From positions 38,977,472 through 39,041,471 of the forward strand of contig CM034311.1 of the NCBI GenBank assembly GCA_019925795.1: DNA of 64,000 nucleotides, given 5' to 3'. A program made the position numbers and the translations under genes. Position 1 is the first letter of the stretch; every line of letters begins with the position of its first letter. Below the pieces are notes generated by a model. The model did not search any database. It was given only the letters and a program-made list of their open reading frames with translations, and was not told the DNA's origin. This stretch comes from Dendrobium chrysotoxum. Its lineage: Eukaryota; Streptophyta; Magnoliopsida; Asparagales; Orchidaceae. Shown here piece by piece: positions 1-12,392 of this stretch.

Positions 1-2089
1 GAAGAAGTGGACAAAGCTCGCAAGCTTTTCCAAACAAAACCCTCAGGTTATAGTCCAAAAATAACATCATATCACTCTCTTTTTCCTCTCCAAAACATCT
101 CATATTTATAGGCAAGAGAGAGGAATCCAAACAGCCAAAGCACCTCTAATTAAACCAATGAAAAGAGGGGGTGATGAAGGCCAAAAGTCTCCAATAGCAG
201 CCCTCATAATTTGGTACAGGAACCAGAGAAAAAAGAAAAGCAAAGCCACGGAATACACAGCCCAGCAACCACGGGAAAACCACCCAGCCAAGACCCAAAG
301 AGGCAGCACAAATAACAAAACAGCCGGCACAGGAAACCAGCCAGCACCACACGGGAAAACCCACCCAATGAGGGATCCGAAGAGGCAACAAGGGGAAACC
401 AACCAGCAGCACATGGGAAGAGCAAAAAGCCACCAAAACCTGAAGGGGAGCAAGGAGGAAACCGAGGAGACACAAGCCACTCCATACCTTTTCCCATTTA
501 TGAGCTTCTACTTCATGCTTTTAGGAATTAATGAGCTAAACTTCAGCTCACCCAAACCATCACTCCAAAACCAGCTCAAAACCGAGAGCCACAAACCCAA
601 CCCGAGAACCAGCAACCACCAAAAGGACCCAAAATTCTCATCTTGATTTGACCCCCCCTTGCCTACATCAGACTCCCCTTCTTGAAACTTTTCATCTCCC
701 GATGAAATTGCTGTAGGACTTTACTGACAAGCCGCAGGCGCCTTGCTTTGGTACCCCATTGCTTGTTGTTTCATCTTCTTTTTCATTTTTTTCATTTTTC
801 CAGACAATAACAAAAACACAAAACTTAAAAAGACACAGACTTAGATTTTCACGACCAACCTATTACAACCATGACTCACATACAAGGCAGCCCTCATAAT
901 TTGGTACAGGAACCAGAGAAAAAAGAAAAGCAAAGCCATGGAATACACAGCCCAGCAACCACGGGAAAACCACCCAGCCAAGACCCAAAGAGGCAGCACA
1001 AATAACAAAACAGCCAGCACAGGAAACCAACCAGCACCACACGGGAAAACCCACCCAATGAGGGATCCGAAGAGGCAACAAGGGGAAACCAACCAGCAGC
1101 ACATGGGAAGAGCAAAAAGCCACCAAAACCTGAAGGGAAGCAAGGAGGAAACCGAGGAGACACAAGGGAAGGGAAAGAGACACAAGCCACTCCATACCTT
1201 TTCCCATTTATGAGCTTCTACTTCATGCCTTTAGGAATTAATGAGCTAAACTTCAGCTCACCCAAACCATCACTCCAAAACCAGCTCAAAACCGAGAGCC
1301 ACAAACCCAACCCAAGAACCAGCAACCACCAAAAGGACCCAAAATTCTCATCTTGATTTGACCCCCCTTGCCTACATCAGACTCCCCTTCTTGAAACTTT
1401 TCATCTCCCAATGAAATTGCTGTAGGACTTTACTGACAAGCCGCAGGCGCCTTGCTTTGGTACCCCATTGCTTGTTGTTTCATCTTCTTTTTCATTTTTT
1501 TCATTTTTCCAGACAATAACAAAAACACAAAACTTAAAAAGACACAGACTTAGATTTTCACGACTAACCTATTACAACCATGACTCACATACAAGGCAGC
1601 CCTCATAATTTGGTACAGGAACCAGAGAAAAAAGAAAAGCAAAGCCACAGAATACACAGCCCAGCAACCACGGGAAAACCACCCAGCCAAGACCCAAAGA
1701 GGCAGCACAAATAACAAAACAGCTGGCACAGGAAACCAGCCAGCACCACACGGGAAAACCCACCCAATGAGGGATCCGAAGAGGCAACAAGGGGAAACCA
1801 ACCAGCAGCACATGGGAAGAGCAAAAAGCCACCAAAACCTGAAGGGGAGCAAGAAGGAAACCGAGGAGACACAAGGGAAGGGAAAGAGACACAAGCCACT
1901 CCATACCTTTTCCCATTTATGAGCTTCTACTTCATGCCTTTAGGAATTAATGAGCTAAACTTCAGCTCACCCAAACCATCACTCCAAAACCAGCTCAAAA
2001 CCGAGAGACACAAACCCAACCCGAGAACCAGCAACCACCAAAAGGACCCAAAATTCTCATCTTGATTTGACCCCCCCTTGCCTACATCA
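1..2089 (-). repeat. Head-to-tail trimer of LTR and polypurine-tract fragments
   Basis: Three near-identical units read on the minus strand: 1596-2089, 887-1595 and about 1-886. Each starts with the LTR-like end TGATGTAGGC (plus-strand positions ending at 2089, 1379 and 670). The second and third starts are preceded by a purine tract (AAGAAGGGGAGTC) and about 200 bases of apparent retroelement 3' internal sequence. Only the leftmost unit continues into a full LTR body, with TATAAATA near 105-112, and it runs off the window. Unit 1 lacks about 20 bases (the GGGAAGGGAAAGAGACACAA stretch) found in the others. The long proline- or tryptophan-rich reading frames here are reverse-strand noise in a low-complexity LTR. 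Seen: the repeat, PPTs and LTR starts. Inferred: they arose by template switching or unequal exchange. Confidence 0.75.
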
Positions 2090-2175
2090 CCCTCTCTTCT
2101 CTTTATGGTTTAAGCCATATGCTCTTATCATTTGGTATAAGTGTAAGGTTCATTCATAATTTGTGGTTAAAGGGA

Positions 2176-2450
2176 GATCCACCTCTTTTTTTATATGGCT
2201 TGCTATAATGATTGAAAAAATTGTTTGCATATCTTTCTTGAATCTCAAAATTTTGAGTTTTGGAGAATGATTTCTTCTACCTATAAAATACCAAAAAGTG
2301 ATCTAGACCAAAAAATTAATGTGCACACTAAATCATTAAACCATGAAATATTATTTGCGGATTATCAAAGCATGAATATAAGAGAATTTCAACTTGCAAA
2401 TAAGCATATTTACTTTATTTCTTATAAACTCACACCATCAATTATCTAAT
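2176..2450 (+). pseudogene. Ty1/copia gag (UBN2-type) relic
   Basis: A frame at 2225-2449 reads HIFLESQNFEFW followed by RMISSTYKIPK. This resembles the start of plant copia gag proteins, where a tryptophan-rich 'xIFLxSQxxELW..I' stretch follows PPLFxGxxYxxWK. Just upstream, in shifted frames, PPLF and a tyrosine/WK-like stretch can be followed, so at least one frameshift separates them. No protease, integrase or reverse transcriptase follows, and the rest of the element is gone. The assignment rests on motif resemblance only. The chance that it is a random AT-rich ORF is real but lowered by the matching upstream PPLF segment. Confidence 0.45.
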
Positions 2451-3425
2451 TTTTTGGCAATTAGTTGGGAATCATCAAGAGAATAGTTTTTTATACTCAT
2501 CCTTTAGATATCATGCGAAGGTGACAAAACCTATTTACTTATTTATCTGATTTATTAACATCATATAATAATTAAGTTTGAATAAGCATTTGGCAGATAA
2601 AATACATGGATGTCTTTGGCTTTTAGATGTTATGATCTATTATATATGAAGATAAATGTTACTACAAAGGCATGCATCTTTATTGAATTATTATTATATT
2701 AATCAACTCGCCTCTTCCTGTTGAGGTTTATGCTTATAAAATTTCCAGTTATAAGGAGAATTACATAAAGCAAAACAAAAGGGTTAATAAAACTGGTAGG
2801 AATAAATATAAATGGATAGACAAAGTACCTTGTACAGAAAGATGAAATATACTTTGAGTATGCCTGTGCCTCTTGTTTATCTACAAATTAGGTTTAATGT
2901 CTTTTAGAAATTTCCTCTCTTAAAAGTTACACACAAAATTCGTACTAGAAAATAAACAATAAAAAATATATAATATTACAAACAGAAGCATGAAAAAGTT
3001 GAAAATTTTATGAAAGCATTGGTGTGACATTAGCCGTGCCTAAGCCAAAAATAGCACCTATTTGATTGAAAACCTCATGATATCTTACTCCATACTGACT
3101 TTGGTATATAAAATATGAAAATCAATGTGATCTTTCTTAATTTCAAAATAATTGGTTTGAATATCTAGTTTGCAATTAAAAGGTCTCCCCAGCTTGCTTT
3201 GGGGATCAGCATTGAAGCTCAACATTCTGCAACTGATAAAAGCCCCTAAATCGTGGAGGTCAATGATGATTGATGACAGACTAGGAGAATGATAATATAC
3301 TGATAAAAGCCCTTGAAGCTAAATCCAACTTGTAACACATGACGAATACATTGTTAGCCTAGTGTTGATTGATAATAGGTTGAATCTAAGGCAAGTATAA
3401 AGGATTAAATTATTATGAAATTTAT
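2451..3425. other. AT-rich intergenic or intronic DNA, nothing recognised
   Basis: No reading frame, terminal repeat or RNA gene can be supported. The sequence is AT-rich and non-repetitive by eye. If the Canopy-like gene runs leftward out of the window, this would be intron sequence, but none of its later exons is visible here. Confidence 0.5.
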
Positions 3426-3541
3426 TACTTAGATTTCTGCTTTTTTACTGTTTCTTAAAGCAATTTTTTGTACAAAATTTTTAATTTTTGTATTAAAAAG
3501 CTGCTTTAAGAAGCAATAAGAAAACCGTCCTAAATGAAGCC
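3426..3541. mobile_element. Tourist-like MITE (PIF/Harbinger-type), degraded left end
   Basis: Foldback element of the family found at least ten more times in this window. The right end reads GTCCTAAATGAAGCC followed by TTA. The left half (CTGCTTTTTTACTGTTTCTTAAAG) pairs with the right half (CTTTAAGAAGCAATAAGAAA). The outer left terminus has decayed. Confidence 0.6.
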
Positions 3542-3814
3542 TTAATTTACATCAATTATGTCTCCACTATGCATTTTGTTAACCAAATTTAAAAAAGAAA
3601 AAGTAATAAAATATTCTCTTGACAGCTCGCGACTTCTCCATCCTCCCACTTGCACGTCTCCGTACTCGCCCTCACTCATTACCTCACGCAGGCGCACGAC
3701 TTCCCCATTCCCTATCACTTTCTCCCACCGTCTTTCTCGATCTCACACTCTTTTGCTATCTCACTCACATCCCAGTGACCGCAACTCCCTCCCAACGAGG
3801 ATCTCCTCACTCGC
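3542..3814. other. Pyrimidine-rich tract
   Basis: Plus-strand CT-rich sequence with several open frames that look compositional. It borders the left inverted arm, and a similarly pyrimidine-rich but not homologous tract borders the right arm at 14103. No gene is supported. Confidence 0.4.
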
Positions 3815-4411
3815 TGTGGGCTTCGAAAATTCTCGCCCCGACCTCCCCGTTTCTTTTGGGGGAGTTTTAACGGATTAAGTTCCAGGGTAAATTTTGGAAA
3901 GGCAGATTGGGTTTGTAGATAAGACACTACCCAGAGATTTCGCCCTCATTTTGCGAGGACTTTAGATCTGAGTTCTTGTTCCTATAGGCGCAAGGCCCTA
4001 TAGTTAATTACCCCTCCTGATAACGAGAAAGAACTTTCAATTAAGGCTAGTCGTCGATCAGATACGTTGTATCCGTAAATATGTAGTATCAGGCGTATAG
4101 TAGCAACATGAGCTTGATGTTTGGAAATTTGATATTTAAAATAGAAATTTCACCACCTTGCACTTAAAGCGGATTGTGGGGGAATGAATGATGGACCCAA
4201 TCAAGATCCCATGGTTCCGTCGTCCTGGGTCATCATGGTCCTAGGTCTACTTAGACAGAGGAGGTAGTAGACCCAACTTGATCGAAGTATCCTTATCGAC
4301 AGCCATGGGTTGCTTCGTCCAAGGGTACCTTGTAGACCTGGGGGGAATATTTGTCTAAGAGGATAAGTTTGAATGCACCTTAGCTAACAGAGGGCTTTGT
4401 GCCCTATCGAT
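3815..4411 (+). repeat. Left arm of a long inverted repeat (outer part)
   Basis: Reverse-complementary to about 13505-14102, and to the duplicate near 25750-26348. The match runs from TGTGGGCT to the stretch ending CCCTATCGA. Divergence is visible throughout, with scattered substitutions and small indels, so the copies are old. Homology stops abruptly at 3815. The arm contains a GTGGGGGAATGAATGATGG stretch that resembles a polypurine tract followed by a TG LTR start, so these could be LTR/internal junctions of one retroelement family inserted in opposite orientations. They could equally be long terminal inverted repeats of one large DNA transposon. Confidence 0.6.
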
Positions 4412-6889
4412 GATATCCTATTGATTCATATCTCAAGGATTTGATGTCATTGGGGAGCATACGAGCTTTGGCTATAACCGTAATTTAGTGGTGTCATTTG
4501 GCGGCAAACCACCTGATTCAGAGGGCCCTGGTCATAACTGTTTACATGCGGTGCCATTTGGCGACAAAATCGCCGTTTAGAGGACACGTGCCACGTCCTT
4601 ACTGGCAAGAGATGGTTTGAGAATGAATCCTAGTGATATTCTCGACCAGACATTAGCTTTTTGTGAGCTGAAGTATTTTTCAGATTTTTCCACCTTGATA
4701 AACTTTGTGGAGGGTGGATAGATTTTGTTTTAAGTGTTTAGTGGTTGGGTTTCAATTTAAATATTTTTTTATTTTGGATGATTTTCTTGTGAGTTTTGAA
4801 ATTCGCGGGCATTTAGGTGGTATTTTGAATGTATTTGAAGGTGTAGAGTATTTGTAATTAACCACTCCGGTTGAGATATACGTTCAACATGGCCATCATC
4901 GGGGTTGAACCTTGTTGACTCTGTCAACTTGCCAACAGAGGATCAGGTTTCAAGGGCTTTATGCCTTTATTAGTGAAAACTCTTGATTATAAGCCTTGAA
5001 GGCCTAATATGAACATATTACAACAAATATCGTGGTCAACACCGTGACCGTATATTTGTTTGATAGTTTGAGCCGTGTCGACTCCTATCTATCCACATAA
5101 AAGGATCAAGCTCGAACTTGAATTCACTTATCAACCCGCGCAGCATCCCTAGACGTCACGTGTGTACCAATAACACGCTCGCCGGGGCCCATGCGGGTGT
5201 ATGATTGCATGTGCATTTCTTATGTGTATGTGTATACAAATCATAGTGCACGTGTGGGGACATTTTGGAAAATTTGACGTATCTTCTACAGCAACTCGTA
5301 GATGCTTGTGTTTGTCATGATCCTTTTGTATTTGCCTGTAGGTGATATATTGAGTATAAGGCAAGTCTTCTATAGCGGCCCATAGGCGCTCACATTTGTT
5401 GCATATCATCCGTCTTTGCTTACAGGGGACCAACGTATTTCACCTGACATTGAGTTGCTATTGACTGCACAAATGTACTTGTGTTTGCTGTATATTGTAT
5501 TTGTATGTTTGTAAGAAATATCACCATTTGCATGTAGTCTTAATGTATTCATAGTGTTGCTATGGTTCCCCCAGATGTGTTCGCAGAATAGTCATCAGAT
5601 TCATGACACTTCCGACGTTATCGCTTCTTGATAAGCTAGGGGGAATTGATATGTCCTCTTGAAGTTGAATCGTTGTCGATCACAACTAGAGGGCATTAGC
5701 CATATGCGAGTTGTATCAATCATCTCGGTGTCATCTTCAAATCCTCGGCATATGAGTACAACAAACGAGGGCTTCTTGATGTTTTGAATGACTCGGCAAA
5801 TATATCAATTATATTCTAATCATCTTCTTTATAGGTCGAGCATAGTGCAAGTGAATTTTTAAACATTTCAATCTTTTTTGGAACTTTCAAATTACTAGTT
5901 TCAACAGACAAGTGTCGAATAGCCTCAGCAATCTATAACTTTTGCAGTCAATGGAGATTCTAAAAGCTTCTTAACTATCCATTTAGCAATGGGCCTTAAC
6001 TTGTTATGGTGCTCATCATGGTTCCCTTCTTTAGCAAATGCATGGTTGTTTAGGAGATGCACACAATCATCATCCTCTAAGCCTTCTAATGTCAATATCT
6101 CTTTCTCCTTATTAATCACTTTTGCAATCATCAGAGCAACATAATCCTTCAGAATTATTAGTGAGATTATATTTCCTATGCTCCCAAGAACCAAAGGGAC
6201 AAACACATTCCCCTGCTTGTTTTATTCTGCTTCTTCTCCTTCCAAATGTCACTTGGCATAGATTAGAGTTTCTTAGACATTGTCTCAAACTTGAGACGCC
6301 TTTGAGATTGATCAAGGGCCTCCAAATTAGGCCTCTTCATTTGAAGGGGTTCCAACATATCTGCAGTGATCCTTTTTTTTGCACCAAAGTTACTAGAACT
6401 CACATTCTAAGATCGAACTCGTTTGTCTTTTCGTCTTCATGGATATGTTGCAAGAGGGTTTTTGTCCAAATAGTTCAAGTCGCATTCAGTTTGAATCCCG
6501 TCATATTCAAGTCTAATTACTTAGTTTCTTTTGCATTCTTTTCTAATTTCATTCATTTGAGTTCAATTTGGATTCTTTGTTTGGCTCAAATTTGCAAGTT
6601 AATTCAAGTCCCTTGCAGTCCAAATCATTCCAGTTCAGTTGCATGTCCAAGTCCCCTTGTAATCCATGTGCATTTGAGTTCCATGTAACGTTGTTCATTA
6701 TTATTTACTTAGGTTCAAATTCATTCGATTGCAATTTGAATTCTTCATTCAGTTTGGGTTCAAGTTTCTGATTATTCATTTGAGTTCTGAAATATGTTCC
6801 CTGCTGTTCAAAATCAAGTCCCCTGCATTTGCTCTAAATTTCAACAGCCTCCCGACGTCTCCCCTGTTAAGGAGAAATTTTGGGAGGCA
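4412..6889. other. About 2.5 kb of sequence interrupting the left inverted arm
   Basis: Present between two parts of the left arm but absent from the right arm at about 13500, so it is an insertion here or a deletion there. It contains an NLR relic at 5930-6370. At 5638-5660 it has AGCTAGGGGGAAT followed by TGATATGTCC, which looks like a polypurine tract with an LTR start. From 6480 to 6840 TTCAAGTC/CAATTTG-like words recur. No intact coding region is supported. Confidence 0.4.
5930..6370 (-). pseudogene. NB-ARC (NLR disease-resistance) fragment
   Basis: The minus-strand frame at 5925-6206 contains GSIGNIISLIILKDYVALMI, which matches the RNBS-B/kinase-3a part of CC-NBS-LRR proteins (GSKIIVTTR..VA.MI). 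It then has LEGLEDDDCVHLLNNHAF, the RNBS-C motif, usually L.GL..DDCW.LF..HAF. It ends with IVKKLLESPLTAKVI, a decayed GLPLA motif (IVKKC.GLPLA.KV). Upstream in another frame, LEALDQSQRRLK and DIWKEK resemble the stretch before and through kinase-2. P-loop, LRRs and MHD motif are absent, and frames shift near 6200. In an intact protein this region would bind nucleotide; here it is a dead fragment of about 145 codons lying inside the 2.5-kb insertion. Confidence 0.7.
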
Positions 6890-7185
6890 TAGTCTTCCCC
6901 TCCATGCTATGTGAGCGCTTCAAGTGTCAGATGATACCTTGGCCTCAATTTCTTCAATCCCCGCTACACTGCGTGAGCGCTTAAGGCTCTTCGAGCACCT
7001 GTTTTGAAAGACAATAGTTTTCTTTCCTCCGCTATGCTACATGAGCGCTTAAGAGTACTTAATTTTTGTCCTCGTTACGCTACATGAGCGCTCCGAGGCT
7101 TACCCGCCTCGTCGCAAGTGTTGCACCGGTTTCCCTCCCACCGTACTACGTGAGCGCGTAGGGAGGTTCGCCGGCTCGGCGCAAA
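6890..7185 (+). repeat. Left arm of the inverted repeat (inner part) with TGAGCGCTTAAG motifs
   Basis: Continues the homology to the right arm (about 13250-13500, reverse strand) after the 2.5-kb interruption. It carries five copies, about 50-70 bases apart, of a short motif around TGAGCGCTTAAG preceded by a GCTACA/CTACGT-like word. The right arm carries four. Regularly repeated subterminal motifs are typical of DNA-transposon ends that bind transposase, but no transposase is recognisable. Confidence 0.55.
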
Positions 7186-7263
7186 CATTGAGTGCGGGAT
7201 TTTTGGGTTAGGAATTATACCTTTGAGATGTGGGGATTGACGGCGATGATCAAAAAATGCAAA

Positions 7264-7359
7264 TCTCCCTCTCTCTCTTTTTTTTCTTTTCTTTCTTTTT
7301 TTTTTGCATTTTCCCTTTTTTTAACTCTTTCCTCTTTTTTCTTCTCTCTCTCTCTCTCG

Positions 7360-7394
<35 letters not shown>
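7264..7394. repeat. Pyrimidine tract and (TA)n microsatellite
   Basis: A run of T/C with TCTCTC blocks followed by about 16 TA units (7363-7394). The overlapping open frame is compositional. Confidence 0.85.
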
Positions 7395-7396
<2 letters not shown>

Positions 7397-8605
7397 ATAA
7401 TGATAATAGTAATATTAAAAATATTAGAAATAACAGATATTAATAAGTATTAATAAAATTTAACCAAGATTACCTGTTTGAGGGATTCGGCTAATGGCTT
7501 GCGGCTTAGGGAATCAGATAGAGGTCAAGTGAGGAAGTGATTGCAGCTGGAGAAAGTCAGAAAGGTAGGTCGGATGGAGCTTACGACTGGAGTGGATGAA
7601 GAGGAGAATCGGGTCGGGCCTGTTGTGGGAAGCTTGCGGCAGATGGAGGTTTTGCGAAGGAGGAGGCAAGTGGAGTCTTCGAATGGTTGGGAGGTTGGAG
7701 ATGAGATCGAACAAGATGAGGGAGTTTGGTTGTGGGTTTGGGTTCGAAAGAGGTAGAGAGGAGTCGGCTTGGTGGCAGATTTGACTACAGGCGAACGGCT
7801 TCGGTAGTTGGAGGCGATAAGATGGGGATCTCGGCCGTGAGGTTGGAGTCGAGCGTGGGAAGAAGCGGCTTGAAGGGCTCGATAATGGCTACTGTGGGTT
7901 CAATTGTGGAAGTCGGTGCAAGCAGAGAGGGAAGGGGCGATGTCGAAGTCGGAGTAGGGGTCAAAATGCTAGCGTGAGGAGTTTGCTTGAGTTCGGCCGG
8001 CTACAGGGAGGAGAAGTCGGACTTCCCGGGTTGGATTAGAGGGGTCGCGTGAGAGAAGAAGAAGAAGGGAAGTCTTCATTCGTTTGCCCTTGTAATAGCG
8101 AAGGCAGAATGAAGATTGCGGGATCGTGGTCGGCTACGCACGCAAGATATGACATTTTCGGCGTCGTTTAAACAGGGCATGGGTCGCCGACAATAGCAGT
8201 ATTTGAGCAGGTTTTATCATTTCATTTTTTTTTATTCTTCTTTTTTGTCTGATATGGAGGTCAAAAAATGCCCCCAAATAAATGTGGTATGAGTCTTGAG
8301 CATACCACATTTGTTATATGCTGATTGACCCTCTGGATCTCTAGATATTCACTCTGGATGTCATACAGAGATTTTTACTTTGCGGATCTCCAAAAGCTTG
8401 CTTAGATGTCATGTTGAGGGCTTTATTTCGCGTATTTCTAACAGTCTATCTCAATGTCTTCATAGATTTGCGGTGCACTTGTAGTTAATATTATAATCGA
8501 TATATTGGCTTTAGTTAAGTAGGAATCCATAAGACAGTGATATAACACTTCATACTTAGATCTCTAGAGCATCAGTCTTGTAGATTAATGCTGGTAGATA
8601 GCACC
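7395..8605. other. Purine-rich then AT-rich DNA, no gene supported
   Basis: 7500-8060 is GGA/GAAG-rich on the plus strand and gives several overlapping ORFs in different frames with no domain. 8200-8605 is AT-rich and runs up to the target site of the solo LTR at 8606. Confidence 0.4.
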
Positions 8606-10975
8606 TGTAATAACCCATAATTTGACCCATATAAATAAAAATTTTTTGGAGTCATTATAACTCCAAATCGCAAACTATCTTCGCCATAGTGTTAATATTG
8701 TAGTATTTTACTTGCACGAATTTTTTCGTAATTTTTGGGCACTGTCAAAAATCATTAAGAAATTGACACATGTCGGTACAAGTGGGGATTTTGGGACCGA
8801 TATGTGTTCGATTTGCAAACCGATTTCATTGATATTTTTTAAATAAAATGATTTATTTTATAAATATTTTTTGTAATTTTTTGAAGTCCTAAAATGATTT
8901 ATATAATTTTTCTACTAAAGAAATTGATCAATTGAATTATATAATATTATATTATTATTATATTCTAAAATATCCTAAGTCACTTAAAATGATTTCAAAA
9001 CTTTTTTCCCTTCTCATTTCGGCAAACAGAGAGATAATTTGAGGTTTTAGAGAGAAAAAGGTAAGAGAGAGAAAAATGAAACCTAGATTTGGAGGCTGCG
9101 GTGTGATTTTTTTCCGTCAAGCTTGTTGGGATAATTGCTCGTCTCACTGTAAGGAATCTTTACCCTATTTTTTATTTCAAAGATTTTATATTTTTGGCAT
9201 TTTTCTGATCAAATTTGTGTTTTCATTATCAAAAAACGTGAATAATTTGGTATTGACAAAACTTTCACCGCGTAACTTTTTGTATGTTATAGAGATTATG
9301 ATTATGAGTATTTTGAGTATTTATTTGAGATTTTTTACCGGATGATTTTGAAAATACAGCGCTTTTTGTATACCCAGAAATTTATTTTAATGTCTAAAAA
9401 TAATATTGTAGTACAATAAAAGCCTTAAAACATCGTTTTATATAATTCCTGATATTTTGATAATTTTTTAAAAATGTGCATTTTTTTCTAATAGAATTTT
9501 TTTTGTCTACCATTATGACATTTTGGCATTTCTGAATTAAGCTCAATTATGCATTATTTGCTGCAATACATTGAAAATAGATGTAGATATGTGCTTGAGT
9601 AATAGCTGGTCGCTATTAATGTTATAGTATTATAATAATAATGTGCATGTGTGAAACAAACAAGTAAAGACTGGTTGACCCATTGGTTAGAGATTGATTG
9701 ACCTATACAGGATGATGGGCTGACGGGCTTTCCTTTAAATACTGCAGTTTGGTGTTATCCTCTACTAATTCACGTGATACACTGACTAGGAGTTATAAGG
9801 AGATTATTACTATGCCGACGGGCAAAGAGTGACGACTCTATTTATTTAACCAATAGTTTACTAACACTGATACTAACACTGAAAAATCCCATAATAGACA
9901 GGACTTCTTACTTGTTTAGTGTGACTATTGAAATGCATATTTTTGAAACATTATTCTTATTATTGTACGGATTTATTATTACTGCACAGATTTACTGTTA
10001 TTGCATTATTCTATTATTCCTGCCACTGGATTGTTACTGTTCTTGATATAAATACTGATACTATTTGATACTACTGATTCATTATATAATAAACATGTGA
10101 CATACTTAACATATAAAACTGTTACTGTATTATTCTACTGTTCCTGCCACTAGATTGTTATTGTTACCGATTTAGATACTGATACTATTTAATACTACTG
10201 ATTCAATGAATTGATAGTAAGCATATGATATACTAAGCACGTAATATATAAGATTTATTGAGCATGTGGTTGAGATATTGAGCTTGTGATTGATATACTG
10301 ATTTAATGTTAATATAGAATAATTGGATAGCATGTGCACACTCTTATATGATTTGATTGCATTGACATAATTTTGACAGTCTTTATCAATATTTTGATTT
10401 GATGCTTTATCCGATTTCTATACTAATTATTATTACAGATACAATGATTTCTTTATAGATTTAACACTCGTACTGGTTTACTATTCTACTGGCTTCCGTA
10501 CTGTAGTTTTTTACTGTTTATAGATTCTACTACTACTACATATGAATTTTATTGTTCCTGCATTGATTCAATTATCATATGAATATAACTGTTATGATTT
10601 GACTGTTGACATGCATATTACTTCTTTGCCGTACTTTAAATTCAGTTATAGGTTTTGATAACCTGCTGGGCTTTTAAGCTCATTATATGTGATTAAATAA
10701 TTTCAAATTAGGGCAGGGGAGCAGTAGTGTGAGGCTGGTCAGGATTCCTTCAGGTTCAGATTCTTTTTGTTTTAGCTATTCTTTTGTATTAAGGATAGAG
10801 TTGTTGTGATATGATTGTGTAGATCCTGAGTAGTGTATATAATTTTGGGAAATGAATACAGATGTGCACAGTAATATTTTGAATTATAGAATCTATTTTT
10901 GTTGTTATTACTGATAGATGATATTAGATAGTCCTGATTAATTTATTTACATGGGTCAAAATACGGGTTATTACA
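8606..10975. mobile_element. Solo LTR, about 2.37 kb, gypsy-like ends
   Basis: Starts TGTAATAACCC and ends GGGTTATTACA, with about 30 bases of imperfect terminal inverted similarity (TTTGACCCAT...ATGGGTCAAA). The flanks are GCACC (8601-8605) and GCATC (10976-10980), a 5-bp target duplication with one mismatch. Long LTRs with TGTAAyrnCCC ends are known from plant gypsy elements of the Tekay/Del type; no internal region remains, so this is a recombination scar. Within it, about 10008-10130 and 10132-10260 are an imperfect tandem duplication of TACTG-rich sequence. The 9076-9345 frame has no recognisable domain. Confidence 0.65.
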
Positions 10976-11252
10976 GCATCACCACCTTCTATTCTTCTTT
11001 TGCCACCACATTACTTTAGCTCTTAGCATTTTCGTATATGCTCAATACTCATCGTTGTAATCATATATGAATATGACATTTATGTTACATAATTGTAGGT
11101 ATCATTTAGAATTTGCCCGAGCTTTGTAGATTCATTATGCTGCTTCAAGTTTTTTACGGTTACCTCAAGCTCAAGTACTCCATTGTTAGCTTCCACTTTA
11201 TTTCTACATGGCTCATTTTATGCATATATATTGACGCTTAACTGTTTTGTGC

Positions 11253-11720
11253 AAGTTACTATAGGAACAAGATCCAGTCAGTTAGCTGCAACAAGCAGCT
11301 TCAGCTCAGGTGCATTTTTATTAGTTTGTGCAGTGCTTTTTTTTTTCTTTAGTTGCTTACTGATACCCTTGTTGCCCTACACATGTTTAAGGAGGAACGG
11401 GACACCAGTTCGTGATCTACTACAAAAGACCTTGGTTCAGGTACATTTTTCCTTTTGATAACATTACATACATTTGTATAATATTTCTCTTTTCTGCTGA
11501 CGCTTTTGTTGCTTTGTGTAGGTCCTAGAAGTTTAGAGTGCCCGGTCTTTGGAAGGAGCATAGCGGAGCTGTCGACTTTCTCTTTAGGCATAATTTAGGA
11601 GATAGATTTTAGTCCTCTGCGAAGGACTTTGTAGTTTTCCTTTTTGTTGTCTGATGTAAGCTTGTAAAAAGATTTAAACTGGGAAGTTGTATATAAATTT
11701 TGAATTAATAAAATGAGGCA
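11253..11720 (+). other. Possible 3' end of an unidentified transcript
   Basis: Two short open stretches are bounded by splice-like sites: GTRSSQLAATSSFSS up to CAG/GTGCA at about 11311, and RRNGTPVRDLLQKTLVQ up to CAG/GTACA at about 11440. Then TGTAG/GTCC at 11521 leads quickly to a stop, with AATAAAA at about 11708. This looks like the last exons and poly(A) region of a gene lying between the two inverted arms, perhaps that element's own gene, but I recognise no family. The part from 11365 on is duplicated after the gap, from 23607 to about 23960. Confidence 0.25.
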
Positions 11721-12392
11721 ATTTTATAAATTCAATTGTTGATGAGCTCTCTTTCTACTTATCTTGCGATTTCTATGGTTGTTGTACTCACGGCTTTAGA
11801 CACTCATTGTAGCTAGTAGTTGCACTCTCTTCATAGCTTTGGTTTGAATTTTGAGGCTTTGGTTCGTTCTACTCTGTGCTTTGTGTGGCGGACATTGGTG
11901 AAGGATTACTTGATTTATCTTTACTGACTTCTTAGAATATTTTTGTACCTTCGGCTCTTTGCTTTTAGCTTTGGCGGGCTTGATGAAGGAGTAGATGTCG
12001 GTAACCTAAACCCTTTAGGTTTGTAATAGTTCGATGGCGAGAAGTTATCAGTCCAAAGCTTTGTGCATAACGAACTTGTTGATGACAACAAAATCCTCTT
12101 AATTCAGCTTAGGCTTTATGTGAACTTTAGGATATTTTCTTCGGTCCTTTGCTCTATGCTTTTGTGAACTTATTAAAGAAGAATTCCTTCAATCCTCGCT
12201 TGATGCTTTATGAATTTATTGAAAGATTTGCAGGTTTCAGATTTAGTCAATAGTACCAAATGTAGGTAGTATCTTGATCCTTAACTAGCTGAAGAGACTT
12301 TAATCCGAGTCACTTGAGTTCATCAGATTAGGTGAGCTAAGATTTGATAGCTCTTCATCCTCTGATTACTAAAATGAGTGTTTCTCTACTGC

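Noticed and set aside
106..1899. Long tryptophan/phenylalanine-rich minus-strand ORFs, three times repeated
   Set aside because: They occur in several frames at once and coincide with the LTR repeat units; no domain, and composition explains them.
7541..7977. Overlapping glycine/arginine-rich ORFs
   Set aside because: Purine-rich composition keeps several frames open; no start context or domain.
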